From Limnephilus marmoratus (Eukaryota > Arthropoda > Insecta > Trichoptera > Limnephilidae): a stretch of 64,000 nt of DNA. This document shows positions 29,526-39,480 of the stretch, piece after piece. The notes beneath the pieces are model-generated. The model made no database searches. It was not told where the DNA came from and worked only from the letters and a program-made list of their open reading frames with translations. The first letter of the stretch is position 1. Every line of letters begins with the position of its first letter. Location of the stretch: contig OU862934.1 in the NCBI GenBank assembly GCA_917880885.1, forward strand, positions 34,146,734 to 34,210,733. Reading direction: 5' to 3'. The position numbers and the translations under genes are program-made.

Positions 29526-30125
29526 ATGTCTAACCACAAAGTAATTGCTTCTTATGAAAAAATTATATCAGCGAGTACAGCTAATAAAGCAATAATGTAT
29601 AAAAACTATACAATTAAGTGCAGAGTTACGTCTATCAATATATTTTTCTATAAACAATGTTTAAAGTTAAAAGTGTTCCCTAAGTATTTAAATGGTTTCT
29701 TTAACCGGGTAAACAGTAAACCGATTTGCAATTCTTCAGCTTTGCAAGCCAAAATAGCATGGCTCAAAGAAGATTTAAAAAGTGCGTACAAAGAACGTAA
29801 TAACATTAAATTAAAATTACATGTGTTACACACTGAGTTAGTTCACGTGCTTCACCCATTGGAATGGGATGTGTTTGATGATAAAGTCAGATACTTTGCT
29901 TCATTAAAAGTTTTTAAAAAACGCGAAATTATAATAAAAAAACTAAAAAATCTGTGTCTTGTGGCTGAACTTAACAAAAACATTCCTGATGAACTAAACT
30001 ACCAGTTCTTCGATCGAGTGCAGAATCTTTCAGCAACGCAGTTTCTTCCAGAAGAATTGGCCCTTTTATCAAAAGGCCTAAAATATAATTTAAATTATAA
30101 CAAAACCTGTTTGGTTTTGAAATAA
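29526..30125 (+). pseudogene. Penelope-like element, N-terminal part of the ORF
   Basis: A 199-residue frame rich in Lys, Leu and Asn with a helical segment (LKEDLKSAYKERNNIKLKL), consistent with the poorly conserved N-terminal part that precedes the RT of Penelope-like proteins. It ends in a stop at 30123, where a foreign insertion containing a 169-bp tandem duplication begins. The main evidence is its position between pseudo-LTR and RT. Confidence 0.6.
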
Positions 30126-30186
30126 TGACAATATGCATAGTTCTTACCAGAATGTCATTTTTCCTTCCTATAATTCCTTAACCAAT

Positions 30187-30524
30187 GTCACCATGGTGAA
30201 AAAAAACAAGAGAAAATAACAACCAAGACTGTATAGTGAGATGGCCTGAAATATTGCAACCAACTCAACTAGTTGTGTTTTGGTGTTTCGCCGTTCGTAT
30301 TTTGGTAAGTGCCATTGGTTTCCCTTGTCCTTACATTCCAATTATTTACCACACTGTCACCATGGTGAAAAAAAACAAGAGAAAATAACAACCAAGACTG
30401 TATAGTGAGATGGCCTGAAATATTGCAACCAACTCAACTAGTTGTGTTTTGGTGTTTCGCCCTTCGTATTTTGGTAAGTGCCATTGGTTTCCCTTGTCCT
30501 TACATTCCAATTATTTACCACACA
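30187..30524 (+). repeat. 169-bp tandem duplication inside the Penelope-like element
   Basis: GTCACCATGGTGAAAAAAAA begins at 30187 and again at 30356, and the following about 165 bp are almost identical (one visible change, GCCGTTCG versus GCCCTTCG). It interrupts the ORF and is not part of the RT. Confidence 0.85.
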
Positions 30525-30657
30525 GTCAATCATCCAACTTCAGAAACATTTTCGTTTTTGTTTGCCTTTACAGTCCATTTTCGCCAGTTGCATTTGAGGC
30601 TGTAAGTTCGAAACAGTCTCTGATGCAACAAAACCAGTATCAAAAATGCAGTTGAAA

Positions 30658-31816
30658 ATGTTGCTGTCGACTTGGAGACCGCCCTACATAGCCGCCCAAA
30701 TCCTTTCTTCTATAAAAGTGCTGAACTATTACAAAATTTAATACCAAAATGTAAACCCGTATCTAACCCAGAAACGCGCTCTATGTTAAAAATCCGTAAA
30801 AAATTAGAGACTGACCTATTAATTTTAACTAAAGCATAAATCCGATTACCATTCAAAAATGAATGATTTCGTTAATAATAATTTTACGATCTTGTCTCAA
30901 GACCCGACAAATAAATATTTAGATTTGTGTTAAAAATGCCCTAAATGCATGTAAATCCCCAATTTTTATCGATGACTCATATAATAAAGTTAAATTTTTG
31001 ACTAAGAATCCTAAAATCCCCAAGCTATATGGATTTCTAAAAATTCATAAACAGGATACCCCCATTAGACCAGTCGTTGCATGTTGTGAGTCACCAAATT
31101 TTAAATTAGCATCCTTTATCACTAATGTGTTTAATAATTCAAAAGTGTTTTCCCCCAAACACACTATTAGAAACTCATTAGAGCTAATCAATGAGTTGAA
31201 AGACCTGGTAATTCCTAGTAATAGCAAATTAATATCATTTGATGTTGTCAACTTGTTCCCAAACATCCCGATAAATGAAAGTAAATCTCTTATTAGTAAT
31301 TTATTAAGTAATTCTAAATTGCCAAAAGTTTTTTCTAATGATCTCTCTCGTCTATTTAATGTTTGCTTAAACCAAAATTATTTTAAATTCAATAACATCA
31401 TCTATCAACAAAATATGGGCTTGCCCATGGGGTGCCCTACGTCACCGTTGGTAGCTGATATATTTATGGATAACCTTGAAAATAACATTTTTTCCTGCAA
31501 ATCCCCGCTCCTCAAAAACGTGCTGGTATGGAAAAGATACGTTGATGATGTGTCGTGCATTTGGTCAGGAACGGATCGACAATTACATACATTCCTCCAG
31601 CTTATAAATTCTTTTCACACCCAAATAAAGTTCACCTTGGAAATAGGCATTAATGCTTCTTTAAATTTTCTGGACCTTACACTCTCTTTGTCAAATAATA
31701 GACTTGATTTCAATATTTACCGCAAACCAACCTACATAGACATAACCATCCACAATACATCTAATCACCCAATCAGTCATAACAATAAATTTTTCAAAAG
31801 AATTATCGCTTATTAA
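30658..31816 (+). pseudogene. Penelope-like reverse transcriptase
   Basis: The upstream part (30658-30837) reads NVAVDLETALHSRPNPFFY and LLILTKA then stop. After a damaged stretch the main frame 30998-31816 has KIPKLYGFLKIHK, ISFDVVNLFPNIPI (domain A Asp), GLPMGCPTSPLVADIFMDN and WKRYVDDVSCIW (Y-V-D-D catalytic box). These are the signatures of Penelope-type RTs, which prime from nicked DNA. The catalytic residues survive, but the stop and deletion after LTKA break the protein. A frameshift at about 31816 separates it from the endonuclease. Confidence 0.9.
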
Positions 31817-31853
31817 GCAAATAGCGTCTAATAATGGCTATGACCCGGAATTA

Positions 31854-32417
31854 ATGACTAAAATACTCAATAAGAAACAAAAACAAATAGCTACTAATAA
31901 ATTCCTTTATAAAAGTAGCCCGACCATCAATAATGTTACTCAAAAATATAATTGGCGTAGGATTTTATATATAAATAATTTTTCTAACCTAAGCGTTAAG
32001 AACCTTCCTGTAGATATCAAACCGGCCTTTTACACAAATAATAACCTCGGAAAATTTTTAATCAATACTAAAGATAAAGAAGATAGTTTATCTCATTCGG
32101 GTATCTATAAACTTACCTGTAATGATTGCCCCGCTTTTTATATTGGTAAAACAGCACGAAATGTCAATATTAGGGTAACGGAACATTTACGCTGTTTGAA
32201 TGGAAAGGGTTTCTCTGAGCTTGCAAATCACTTAATCTCAACAGACTACAGTTTTAATAAAATTTCAGGAACGTGCATGTTACATAAAAACAATATTGGT
32301 ATTAGATTAGATAACCTAGAAGCCTTAGAAATTAGAAAATCTTTAAATACTAATATGTCAGAATTCCTACTAAATAATCAAATAAATTTATCTAATCAAA
32401 AAAAATACAGCCTATAG
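31854..32417 (+). pseudogene. Penelope-like GIY-YIG endonuclease domain
   Basis: A 187-residue frame: GIYKLTCNDCPAFYIGKTAR contains the GIY and YIG strands with the Cys pair typical of Penelope elements, followed by RVTEHLRC (catalytic-site Arg and the E-H motif) and NHLISTDY. In these elements the enzyme nicks the target to prime reverse transcription. The domain itself has no stop. It is out of frame with the RT. Confidence 0.9.
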
Positions 32418-32484
32418 CCCTATCTTTAACTTGTTCCCTACGATCCATCCCAGTCCTTGATATGTATTGTTGTCTCCCTCCCTC

Positions 32485-32675
32485 TAATTGATTATCTATT
32501 GTACCGCTTTCAAATACTTTGTCTCTGTCTAAATATGTTCTTTCTCCCTCTGTCGCTCATTATATATACCTGATCACTCTGTCTTAATATTTAGTTATTA
32601 TTATGTCCTGAAGAAGCTAGGTTATAGCGAAACCGGTTGATATATAAAATAATAAATTCGTGGTTAAATACAAAG
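32485..32675 (+). repeat. Penelope-like element, 3' pseudo-LTR
   Basis: A direct repeat of 29334-29524. It continues into a tail (GTGTTTGTTTTATTTTTATA) that is the inverted counterpart of the element's left end, followed by AATGTCTAACCACAAAG, a short repeat of the start of the internal region. Confidence 0.87.
32595..32655 (+). ncRNA. Type I hammerhead ribozyme of the 3' pseudo-LTR
   Basis: Same fold as at 29444. The stem I 5' strand here is TTATTATTATGTC, so one A-U pair becomes G-U and the helix is kept. Core CTGAAGA is at 32608-32614. The predicted cleavage is after T32638. Confidence 0.72.
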
Positions 32676-33099
32676 TGTTTGTTTTATTTTTATAATATAA
32701 TGTCTAACCACAAAGTAATTGCTTCTTATGAATAAATTTATTAATTATTTAATTTATTATTGCTTTAAATTTGGCCCACTCACTCTAATCGGACAAGAGT
32801 ATCAGCCTTGAATAACTTGATCAAGGGACCCCCAAGGTCCCAGACGGCGCCTCGGCCCCGCCATGGCCAACAACCAAGCCCTACCGCGTCTTGTGGGGGT
32901 CTTAAATACAGGGATTAGGCTCTCCAGGGGGGGTGTGGGTGGTGCCAACTACCCATATGGCACCCTAAAACTTAAATAAGCATGGATAGACCCCAACCTA
33001 GCCTCGGACCGTCGTCACCGGGGAGGTCCACTGACCTTCCCACATGCTTGAATTTGTCGGTGGGTAGGGGCGCACCACCCCCACCGTCCTCTCTGCCAA

Positions 33100-33732
33100 C
33101 TCTACCCCCAACATCGGATGAAACCAACGTGGGAGCAACATCTAAATTGCCCAGGAGAACATCGTTCGAAAAAAGGGCAAACCAACACATGCGACACGTA
33201 CATCCCATTGAACACAATGATGCCATCAATATGGATAGAACTAAAAAGCGATACAGCGAAGAAAAAGTACATACATGGATGAGGCTAGAGGCCAAGCTAA
33301 TTATATCAGGCTTCAAGGGCCATATAAACATGGAAATGCATTACTGGGGCCCGACTTACACCGCACAATTGAGGGTATCAAGGGTATAAGGAAAAAGCCG
33401 GAATATAGGGCTGGCTTAGCCCTACTTCTAGCTAATCTGAATACCCTCACTGGTCCAAATACCTCTACAGTCGAGGTCTCCCTCGAAGCCTCCACCCAGG
33501 AGGAAACATCCATACCTCCGCAGATACAAGACGAAACGCCCATACCACCTGTACCCCCGTCAGTATACGGCTTTGAGTACGACGAAATGAGAATGTGGGC
33601 TAGAGTCGAAGTTCACATTATACAAAGAGGCGGGGCCCGCTTCATCAATCAGGCCCTCTCCAAGACATTCCCCCACCTTAATCGGACACCAGCAGACCTT
33701 AAAAGGCTGCGAGTTAGTCCCTACTATATGAG
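33100..33732 (+). pseudogene. R2 protein N-terminal fragment (copy R2-7)
   Basis: Two overlapping frames joined by a frameshift near 33330. The first has HMRHVHPIEHN, the end of the C2H2 finger without its cysteines, and a Myb-like block (RYSEEKVHTWMRLEAKLIIS). The second has IEGIKGIRKKPEYRAGL and MRMWARVEVHIIQRGGARFI. It stops at the R2-8 ribozyme. The finger can no longer bind zinc. Confidence 0.78.
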
Positions 33733-33810
33733 GGGTCTCAATGTGCAGTCACCTCCTCGTGGTGAGACCTGGATAGCGTCACTTCGGTGACGTGAACTAA
33801 GAACTGCACA
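33733..33810 (+). ncRNA. HDV-like self-cleaving ribozyme at the R2 5' end
   Basis: P1 GGGTCTC (33733-33739) pairs with GAGACCT (33764-33770), keeping the G-U wobble at the cleavage site. P2 TGTGCAGT (33742-33749) pairs with ACTGCACA (33803-33810), eight perfect pairs. P3 ACC/GGT (33751-33753, 33761-33763) closes L3 TCCTCGT, close to the HDV L3 loop. GG (33771-33772) can form P1.1 with the CC of L3. P4 is CGTCAC-TTCG-GTGACG (33777-33792). Joining strand CTAAG supplies the catalytic C at 33797. R2 elements are known to carry such ribozymes. Cleavage is predicted just before G33733. Confidence 0.88.
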
Positions 33811-34203
33811 AAAATCCTGTAAAGGTCTAAGCCGGGATTTCAAACAATAGCAGACCACTCAGGCAGCATATTCATATTATCCGCTAAACTCTCTTGGGGT
33901 CCTCAAATCTCTGACTTGTGGACCCCATTTTCCTGCAAAAATATTTCAACATAACTTCATCATTGGACTTCTACCCTGAGCTTACAAAACATCAGCGGGC
34001 CTACTTTAAAATCAGCTCAAGGTCTTTTGGAGACTTCTCCACCCTTCCTTCAAATATGCTTCCCACTCTTTTCGGCCAAGAGTTTAAACTTTTCCGCCTT
34101 GTATAACATTCGACCAAGGTACCCTCAAGGACCCCGACAGTGCTTTGCTGCACTGCCGGACCATCAGCCGAGCACAACCAAGTCGTGAGGGTATTAAATA
34201 ACT

Positions 34204-36255
34204 GTGACCAGGCTCCAAGGGGGGGGTGTGGGTGGTGTTAACCACCCACATGGCCCCCTACCCTTAAAAGCAAGCATGAACAGACATAACAGATGCCTCG
34301 GACCGACACCGGGGAGGTCCACAGACCTCCCCTCATGCTTGAATTTGCCGGAGGACGGGGGCGCACCGCCCCCATCCCAACCTCCACCGACTCTACCCAG
34401 TACCTCTGATGAAACCAACGAAGGAGACCAACCAGAAAGAGTACAATGTCCATTCTGTTCAGGTACTTATAAGTCAAATCAAGGGGTTAAAGTGCACATT
34501 CGGAGTGCCCACCCTATTGAACATAATATGGACGTAAATGTTGACAGAATAAAGAAAAGATATTCAGAGGAGGAAATCAACATGTGGCTTCAGGTTGAAG
34601 CGAAATTAATTCTATCTGGCTTCAAAGGACACATTAATATGGAGATGCTCGCGATGAGGCCTGACCTTAAGAGATCAATTGAGGGCATTAAAGGAATGAG
34701 AAAGTCCACTAAATATAGAGCAGCCCTCACTAGACTTTTGGCCGATCCCACCTCCATCTACAGTGTTCCCACCACAGTCCCTCAAGAAACTCAGACCCAA
34801 CCCTCCCTGCCCACACCTCCCGCGACCCTTACCCAAGACATCTTGCCCACCCTCCCTGAAGTCAATACCGAAATGACCCTTCCAACACCACCTACGGTGC
34901 AAGGATTCAGCTTCGACAAACTCCGGCTCTGGGCAAGAGCGAAAGCCCATATAATCCAGAGAGGCGGAGCGCACAAAATCAACCAAGTTCTCTCTCGGAC
35001 ACTCCCCCATCTTGGAAGACTACCAGCCGATCTAAAGAGACTTAGATTAAGTCCACACTATACGAGAGTTAGAGCTGCAATAATGGCTGAGGAAGTGACC
35101 GAGGAAGTTCCCGCTGATGACATTATGCCACAACATACGCCTACGCAAGACCGTTCTGATGTATGGAACCGTCTTGATTCTCTTCGGGTCGAACTTGAGG
35201 CTCACCCTGGTTATAAGAGTAGCTGCCTCCTCAATGTAGTAGAGAAAGCCCTCCGAGGAGAAGACGCAGAGCTTGAATTCACGGAGTGGCTTGCGGCAGT
35301 TTTTCCGGAAAAGCAACGAAGGAGAGCACCAACTACACGCGAGGAGAATAGATACATGTCTAATAAAAAGAAGAAACAACTAGAAAGGAGACGGGTCTAC
35401 AGAAAAGCACAAGCGCGATGGCTTAAGGACCCTGGGTCAATAGCCCGAGAGATACTTAGCGGGAAATCGTCAGATACTTCAAATATGCCATCTTTGGGTG
35501 CTTTCCAAGAGGCCTGGGAGCCAATATTTGGGGAAGCAAGTCTCCCGTTCAGGGACCCCCAAGACCCACCACCCGTTAGAGACACTCTGGCTAATGTCAT
35601 GAAGCAACGAATTACACCAGACGAGGAGTATCTGGCCCATGTTAAGGTCTCGGCAGCACCAGGACCCGATACCATCACAGCAAGACAATGGGGAAAAACC
35701 CCGCAATGCATTACCCAAACTGTACTGAACCTACTACTTCATATGGGGAAACCACCGGCCATCCTGACGTCAGCAAGGACCGTATTTATAGCAAAAACTG
35801 AAGAGCAAAGTGCCCGCCCATTAGATCATATACCAATTACGATCCAATCGGTCATATTGCGCCACTTTCATAAAGTTCTTGCAGACCGTCTCGGTCGGGC
35901 GAACTTCATTGACAGCCGTCAGCGAGCCTTCCGAAACGCCGACGGCGTCGCCGATAACATATATGCGATGCAAACAATTCTTTGGCATTCTCGTTATTAT
36001 ACGAAAACTCTGCATATGGCCGTCCTTGACGTTGCCAAGGCCTTCGACTCCGTTTCTCACTCAGCCTTGTTGGCCGCTCTCGTGCAGGGCGGCTGTCCTG
36101 CTCCATTTGTGGAGTATGTTAGGGCCCTGTACGAGAGCGCGTCGACGACACTGGAGATCGGGGGCCAACGATCGAGACGGATAGCCGTCCGCCGAGGCGT
36201 CCGCCAGGGGGACCCTCTCTCCCCCCTCCTTTTCAATCTTGTCGTGGATATCTAA
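34204..36255 (+). pseudogene. R2 protein: zinc finger, Myb-like region and RT domains 0-5 (copy R2-8)
   Basis: A 683-residue frame; the true start is uncertain (an ATG at 34276 is an alternative). C2H2 finger at residues 82-103 (CPFCSGTYKSNQGVKVHIRS then AH). Myb-like tryptophan blocks at about 120-140 and 240-260. The basic block ends RAQARWLKDPGSIAREILSG (about 400-420). RT: APGPDTITARQWGK, FIDSRQRAFRNADGVADNIY, MAVLDVAKAFDSVSHS with the first metal-binding Asp, and VRQGDPLSPLLFNLVVDI. It then stops: about 55 residues with the catalytic A-D-D box are deleted. In a live element this protein binds 28S DNA and reverse-transcribes the R2 RNA. Confidence 0.88.
34311..34332 (+). promoter_or_regulatory. 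R2 5'-UTR hairpin, family A
   Basis: GGGGAGGTC-CACA-GACCTCCCC, nine pairs. It is enclosed by CAAGCATGA upstream and TCATGCTTG downstream, which can extend the stem. Counterparts are at 33020, 45102 and, with changed pairs, 21366 and 37650. Confidence 0.72.
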
Positions 36256-36273
36256 ACCCAACCAAGCCTCACA

Positions 36274-37090
36274 GTGTCCCTTGTGGCTTCAGGTAGACAG
36301 AAGCGGGTAAAGTCGGTAGCGGATAAATTCACCGTAGGTGGAACCCTGCTACCTTCCGCATCCGTTATGTCTACCTGGAAATACCTGGGATTACACTTTG
36401 GACTCGGTGGGGTTACTGGCACAGCGAAACTACTGACGGTCTTGACAGACAAGCTTAAGAGAATAACTACGGGGCCTCTAAAACCCCAGCAATGACTCAG
36501 AATCCTAGAAACACACCTGTTACCGTCCTTCACGCATGGGATGGTCTTCGGACGGGTAACGGCTGAATTGCTGGAGAGCCTCGACCGCCAGGTGCGGGTT
36601 GCTGTGCGGAGATGGTTAGACCTGCCCAAAGATACACCGCTGGGATATTTTCATGCATCAATTAAAGACGAAGGACTTGGCATACCAAGCTTTACATACT
36701 CCATCCTCCATTGCCTCAGAGCCGCAAGAATCGAGAACCTTCAGCGGACCGGGCTTCCGCTGGGCCAGGCGTGCTGGCAGACTGGGGATTCGTCCAGAAC
36801 CAGCTCTCCTGGTGCCAGCGGCGGCTCGGGAAACTGGGGGTTCGAGATACTAAGGAAATCCAAACGTACTGGGCCAAACGTCTACATGAGAGTAATGACG
36901 GAGCCGACTCAAGGAAAGTAGGGGGTGCAAATTCTCTACCGATTGGATTCTACCAAATTCGGAAGGCACCCCCCCGGCGGATTACATTAATTATCATAAG
37001 GTTCATATAAATGCCCTGCCGACCCGCGTTAGGACCTCAAGGGGAAGACAACCCCAAATAAGAGAAGGAGGTCCAGGGGGCAATGATTGT
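36274..37090 (+). pseudogene. R2 post-RT (thumb/linker) frames of copy R2-8
   Basis: Four short frames separated by a stop near 36492 and frameshifts: RQKRVKSVADKFTVGGTLL and YLGLHFGLGGVTGTAKLL, then LDRQVRVAVRRWLDLPKDTP with YFHASIKDEGLGIPSF, then SWCQRRLGKLGVRDTKEIQT. The same order occurs in R2-3. It ends before the CCHC knuckle. Confidence 0.7.
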
Positions 37091-37389
37091 ACTCGAAATA
37101 CTAGTAAGTCGGCCATCCGAAATCTTCCCGGATGTTATAATTAGGTTGATTAATCATTGTCGTTTAGCAAACCGATCGCATGGGTGCTCAGAATGGGACT
37201 AAGTATAAAATAGAATATTCAAGGAGCTACATGCGTGAAGACGCTTGTAGCTCATTTTTCCCTGTAAAAATCTTAACTATTGCAAAGTAAAATCTCTTTT
37301 TGGATATACACTCCGGCTTAAAATTTTGAAAGTCGCGGTCATTCAAATCAGCTGGGGGGGCTTTATTTGGCTAATGCTTCTCATATTAC
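37091..37389. other. Unassigned stretch between R2-8 and R2-9
   Basis: No gene was recognised. GAGCTACATGCGTGAAGACGCTTGTAGCTC near 37215 holds an imperfect inverted repeat (GAGCTAC...GTAGCTC). The rest may be decayed R2 3' UTR. Confidence 0.35.
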
Positions 37390-37649
37390 AATCCTAGAAA
37401 CGACACGGCTGTGGACTCAGCACACAGTTAAAACAAAGGCTGCCAGAATAACTCGACCTGGTAGTCCTCAAGATGGAAGCGGTCCTAACCGAAGTCAACA
37501 GCCGAGTACATCCTTGCCGAGAGGACTTTAAATACTGTGTCAGGCTCCTGGGGGGAGTGGGGGGGCGTAGGTTGCCTAACCTATGTCAGACCCCCAAAAA
37601 CAAAGTACAAATATGAATAGGTATGAAAACAGCCTCGGACCGTCATTGT

Positions 37650-37667
37650 GAGACTCCGCTGAGTCTC
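37650..37667 (+). promoter_or_regulatory. R2 5'-UTR hairpin, second family-B copy
   Basis: GAGACTC-CGCT-GAGTCTC, seven pairs, at the position of the hairpins in the other copies but with different paired bases. Confidence 0.65.
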
Positions 37668-38523
37668 CTGCATGTTTGTACGCGCTTGTAGGGGAGGCTT
37701 CACAGAGAGCCGACCCGACAACGCTCCTGATGATGACAATGTAGAGAGTGTGGCCGGATGTTTGCATCACAAAAAGGAGTCGGTCAGCATATGCGGATCG
37801 CAAACCTTGTTGCCCACAATGCGGCTATTTGTGTAGAACGATGTAATAAGCGTTATAGCGAAGAGATGGGAATTTGGGCTACCGTAGAGGCCCGATTGAT
37901 TATGACAGGTTACAGTGGAAGCATTTGTACCGCGATGGCTCAAGCTCGACCTGACCTAGAAAGGACGATTGATGCCATCAAAAAGCTAAGGCTAAGACCT
38001 GGCTACAGTGCCGACGTACCTCGTATAGTCCAAGAGTCTCAAAACAGAGAAAATAGTACGCCGGTAGTAGATGACGAAACCTGTTAACGAAAACTGTTAG
38101 TCTTGATACCACCCCCAATGTTAGAAGATCGCGTCGAACGACATACGACGAGCGGGAACTCATGGAGTGGGCTCAGGCTGAAGCGCATGTATCCCAAAGG
38201 GGCGGTCCCCCTCGGATAAACCAGGTACTATTGCAAATGGTCCCGCGGTATCGGCGCACCCTCGAAGACCTGAAAAGGTTAAGAGCGAGCGTCGCATACA
38301 AGAGAACCCTGCAGAAAATTCTCGCGATGGGACTTTGGCAGAAAACGACTCGGTTGAAGAGGCGGCAACAATGGACATGGACATGATGGCTATCCGACTG
38401 CAGCTAGAACTCCTGGGGAACTAGCTGTGCAGCCCAGATTTAGATGCGGTGAGCTTAAGGACAGAGTCACTTTAGCCCTAGCCGGGGAGGACACCGAACC
38501 AAGCTTCACAGCCTGGTTGGCGC

Positions 38524-39138
38524 TTGGGACAAGGCCATCAGAATGATCAAAAGCAAAGGGCCTTTATAAATGCCGACGGGATAGCAGAGAATTTGTATAT
38601 TTTACAATCGATATTATCGAATGCAGGATCCAACACTAGGTCGTTGCATATAGCGGTCCTAGATGTATCTAAAGCCTTTGATTTAATCAGTCATCCAGCA
38701 CGGATGGCTGACCTCGGGCAGCTTGGCCTACCTACCCGATTTGTCGGATATGTGAGTCGGTTGTACGAGGACGCCTCGACAGTATTACAAGTTAAAGGCC
38801 AACGTTTGAGACAACTACCTGTCCGTCGCAGTGTGAGGCAAGGAGACCCACTATCTCCGATACTTTTCAATTTTATAATTGATATAGCTTTGAGAAGTCT
38901 CCCTTCTTACATTGGATACTGTGTGGCAGGGGAGCGCGCTAGATTGCTCGCCTTCGCCGACGACGTATGCCTTTTGGCTACAACAGTTTCAGGCTTGCAA
39001 GATGCACTGCTTGCATTCGAAACCGAATTAGCGAAAAGAGGACTTTATTTGAACGGGGAAGAGTCTAACCGTTTCCCTGGTGGCCTCAGGAAGAGACAAG
39101 CGGATTGTAGCGAGGCTATAAAATATAATTTTTGTTAG
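38524..39138 (+). pseudogene. R2 reverse transcriptase, family B, with intact FADD box
   Basis: A 204-residue frame: KQRAFINADGIAENLYILQS, AVLDVSKAFDLISHPARMAD (first metal-binding Asp), VRQGDPLSPILFNFIIDIAL, LLAFADDVCLLATT (F-A-D-D at 38953-38964) and LAFETELAKRGLYLN. All RT palm residues I can check are present. This is the best-preserved catalytic core in the window, but it has no intact N-terminus or endonuclease, so it cannot act alone. Confidence 0.82.
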
Positions 39139-39480
39139 ATTTTGCAGAGTGGTATCACCGGTCACCACTGGTCAGCTAGGTATGTGACAACGCATTTTGT
39201 TTTGCAAAAACCATTCTGGTTCTAGTGTTCGCCCTCTCTACTTGCTTTACCTCAAAGCAAGAATAATATTTAACTTGTACAAATTATTGTAACATAAATT
39301 TTCTGTTGTAAATACATTGTGACTCGCGGGAATATCAAGAGTTATTATTTAAACACCTCCGCACATATTTAAACACGCATCCAGTCTTACAGACGTGGGC
39401 AAGCTCTGTAAGCTGCCAGATCTGGATAAAATGTCCCGATACACCGTCGCGCGATACACACGTCTTACCGTCGCGCTGTC

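Larger units (their letters stand above)
29283..32732 (+). mobile_element. Penelope-like element with pseudo-LTRs
   Basis: Pseudo-LTR copies at 29334-29524 and 32485-32675. The 5' inverted tail (about 29281-29330) is the reverse complement of the 3' end around 32651-32698. A 13-bp flank TAAATTTATTAAT is present at 29270-29282 and 32733-32745. The coding region has RT and GIY-YIG endonuclease domains but contains stops, a frameshift and a foreign 530-bp insertion. It lies in the 5' UTR of an R2 copy. Confidence 0.88.
28990..33732 (+). mobile_element. R2 copy R2-7, interrupted by a Penelope-like element
   Basis: It starts inside the ribozyme (only the P4' end, joining strand and P2' are left), runs through 5' UTR to 29282, is interrupted by the element 29283-32732, and resumes at about 32746. 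The 5'-UTR hairpin near 33020 and N-terminal coding 33100-33730 follow. It ends abruptly in SPYYMRG-like coding, where R2-8 begins with its ribozyme. Confidence 0.75.
33733..37250 (+). mobile_element. R2 retrotransposon copy R2-8, most complete 5' part
   Basis: It begins with the HDV-like ribozyme, then a 5' UTR of about 450 bp, the covarying hairpin, ORF 34204-36255, and post-RT frames (KSVADKFTVGGTLL, STWKYLGLHFGLGG) to about 37080. The RT catalytic FADD segment is deleted at 36254, and the CCHC and endonuclease are missing after about 37090. The upstream neighbour is another R2, not 28S DNA. Confidence 0.85.
37390..39138 (+). mobile_element. R2 retrotransposon, family B copy R2-9
   Basis: The 5' UTR is homologous to that of R2-6 (ACGACACGGCTGTGGACTCA), with a hairpin at 37650-37667. 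N-terminal frames 37758-38087 and 38162-38386 have lost the zinc-finger cysteines and carry frameshifts. A deletion then leads to the RT at 38524. It ends at 39138, just after the RT, so no endonuclease is present. Confidence 0.8.
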
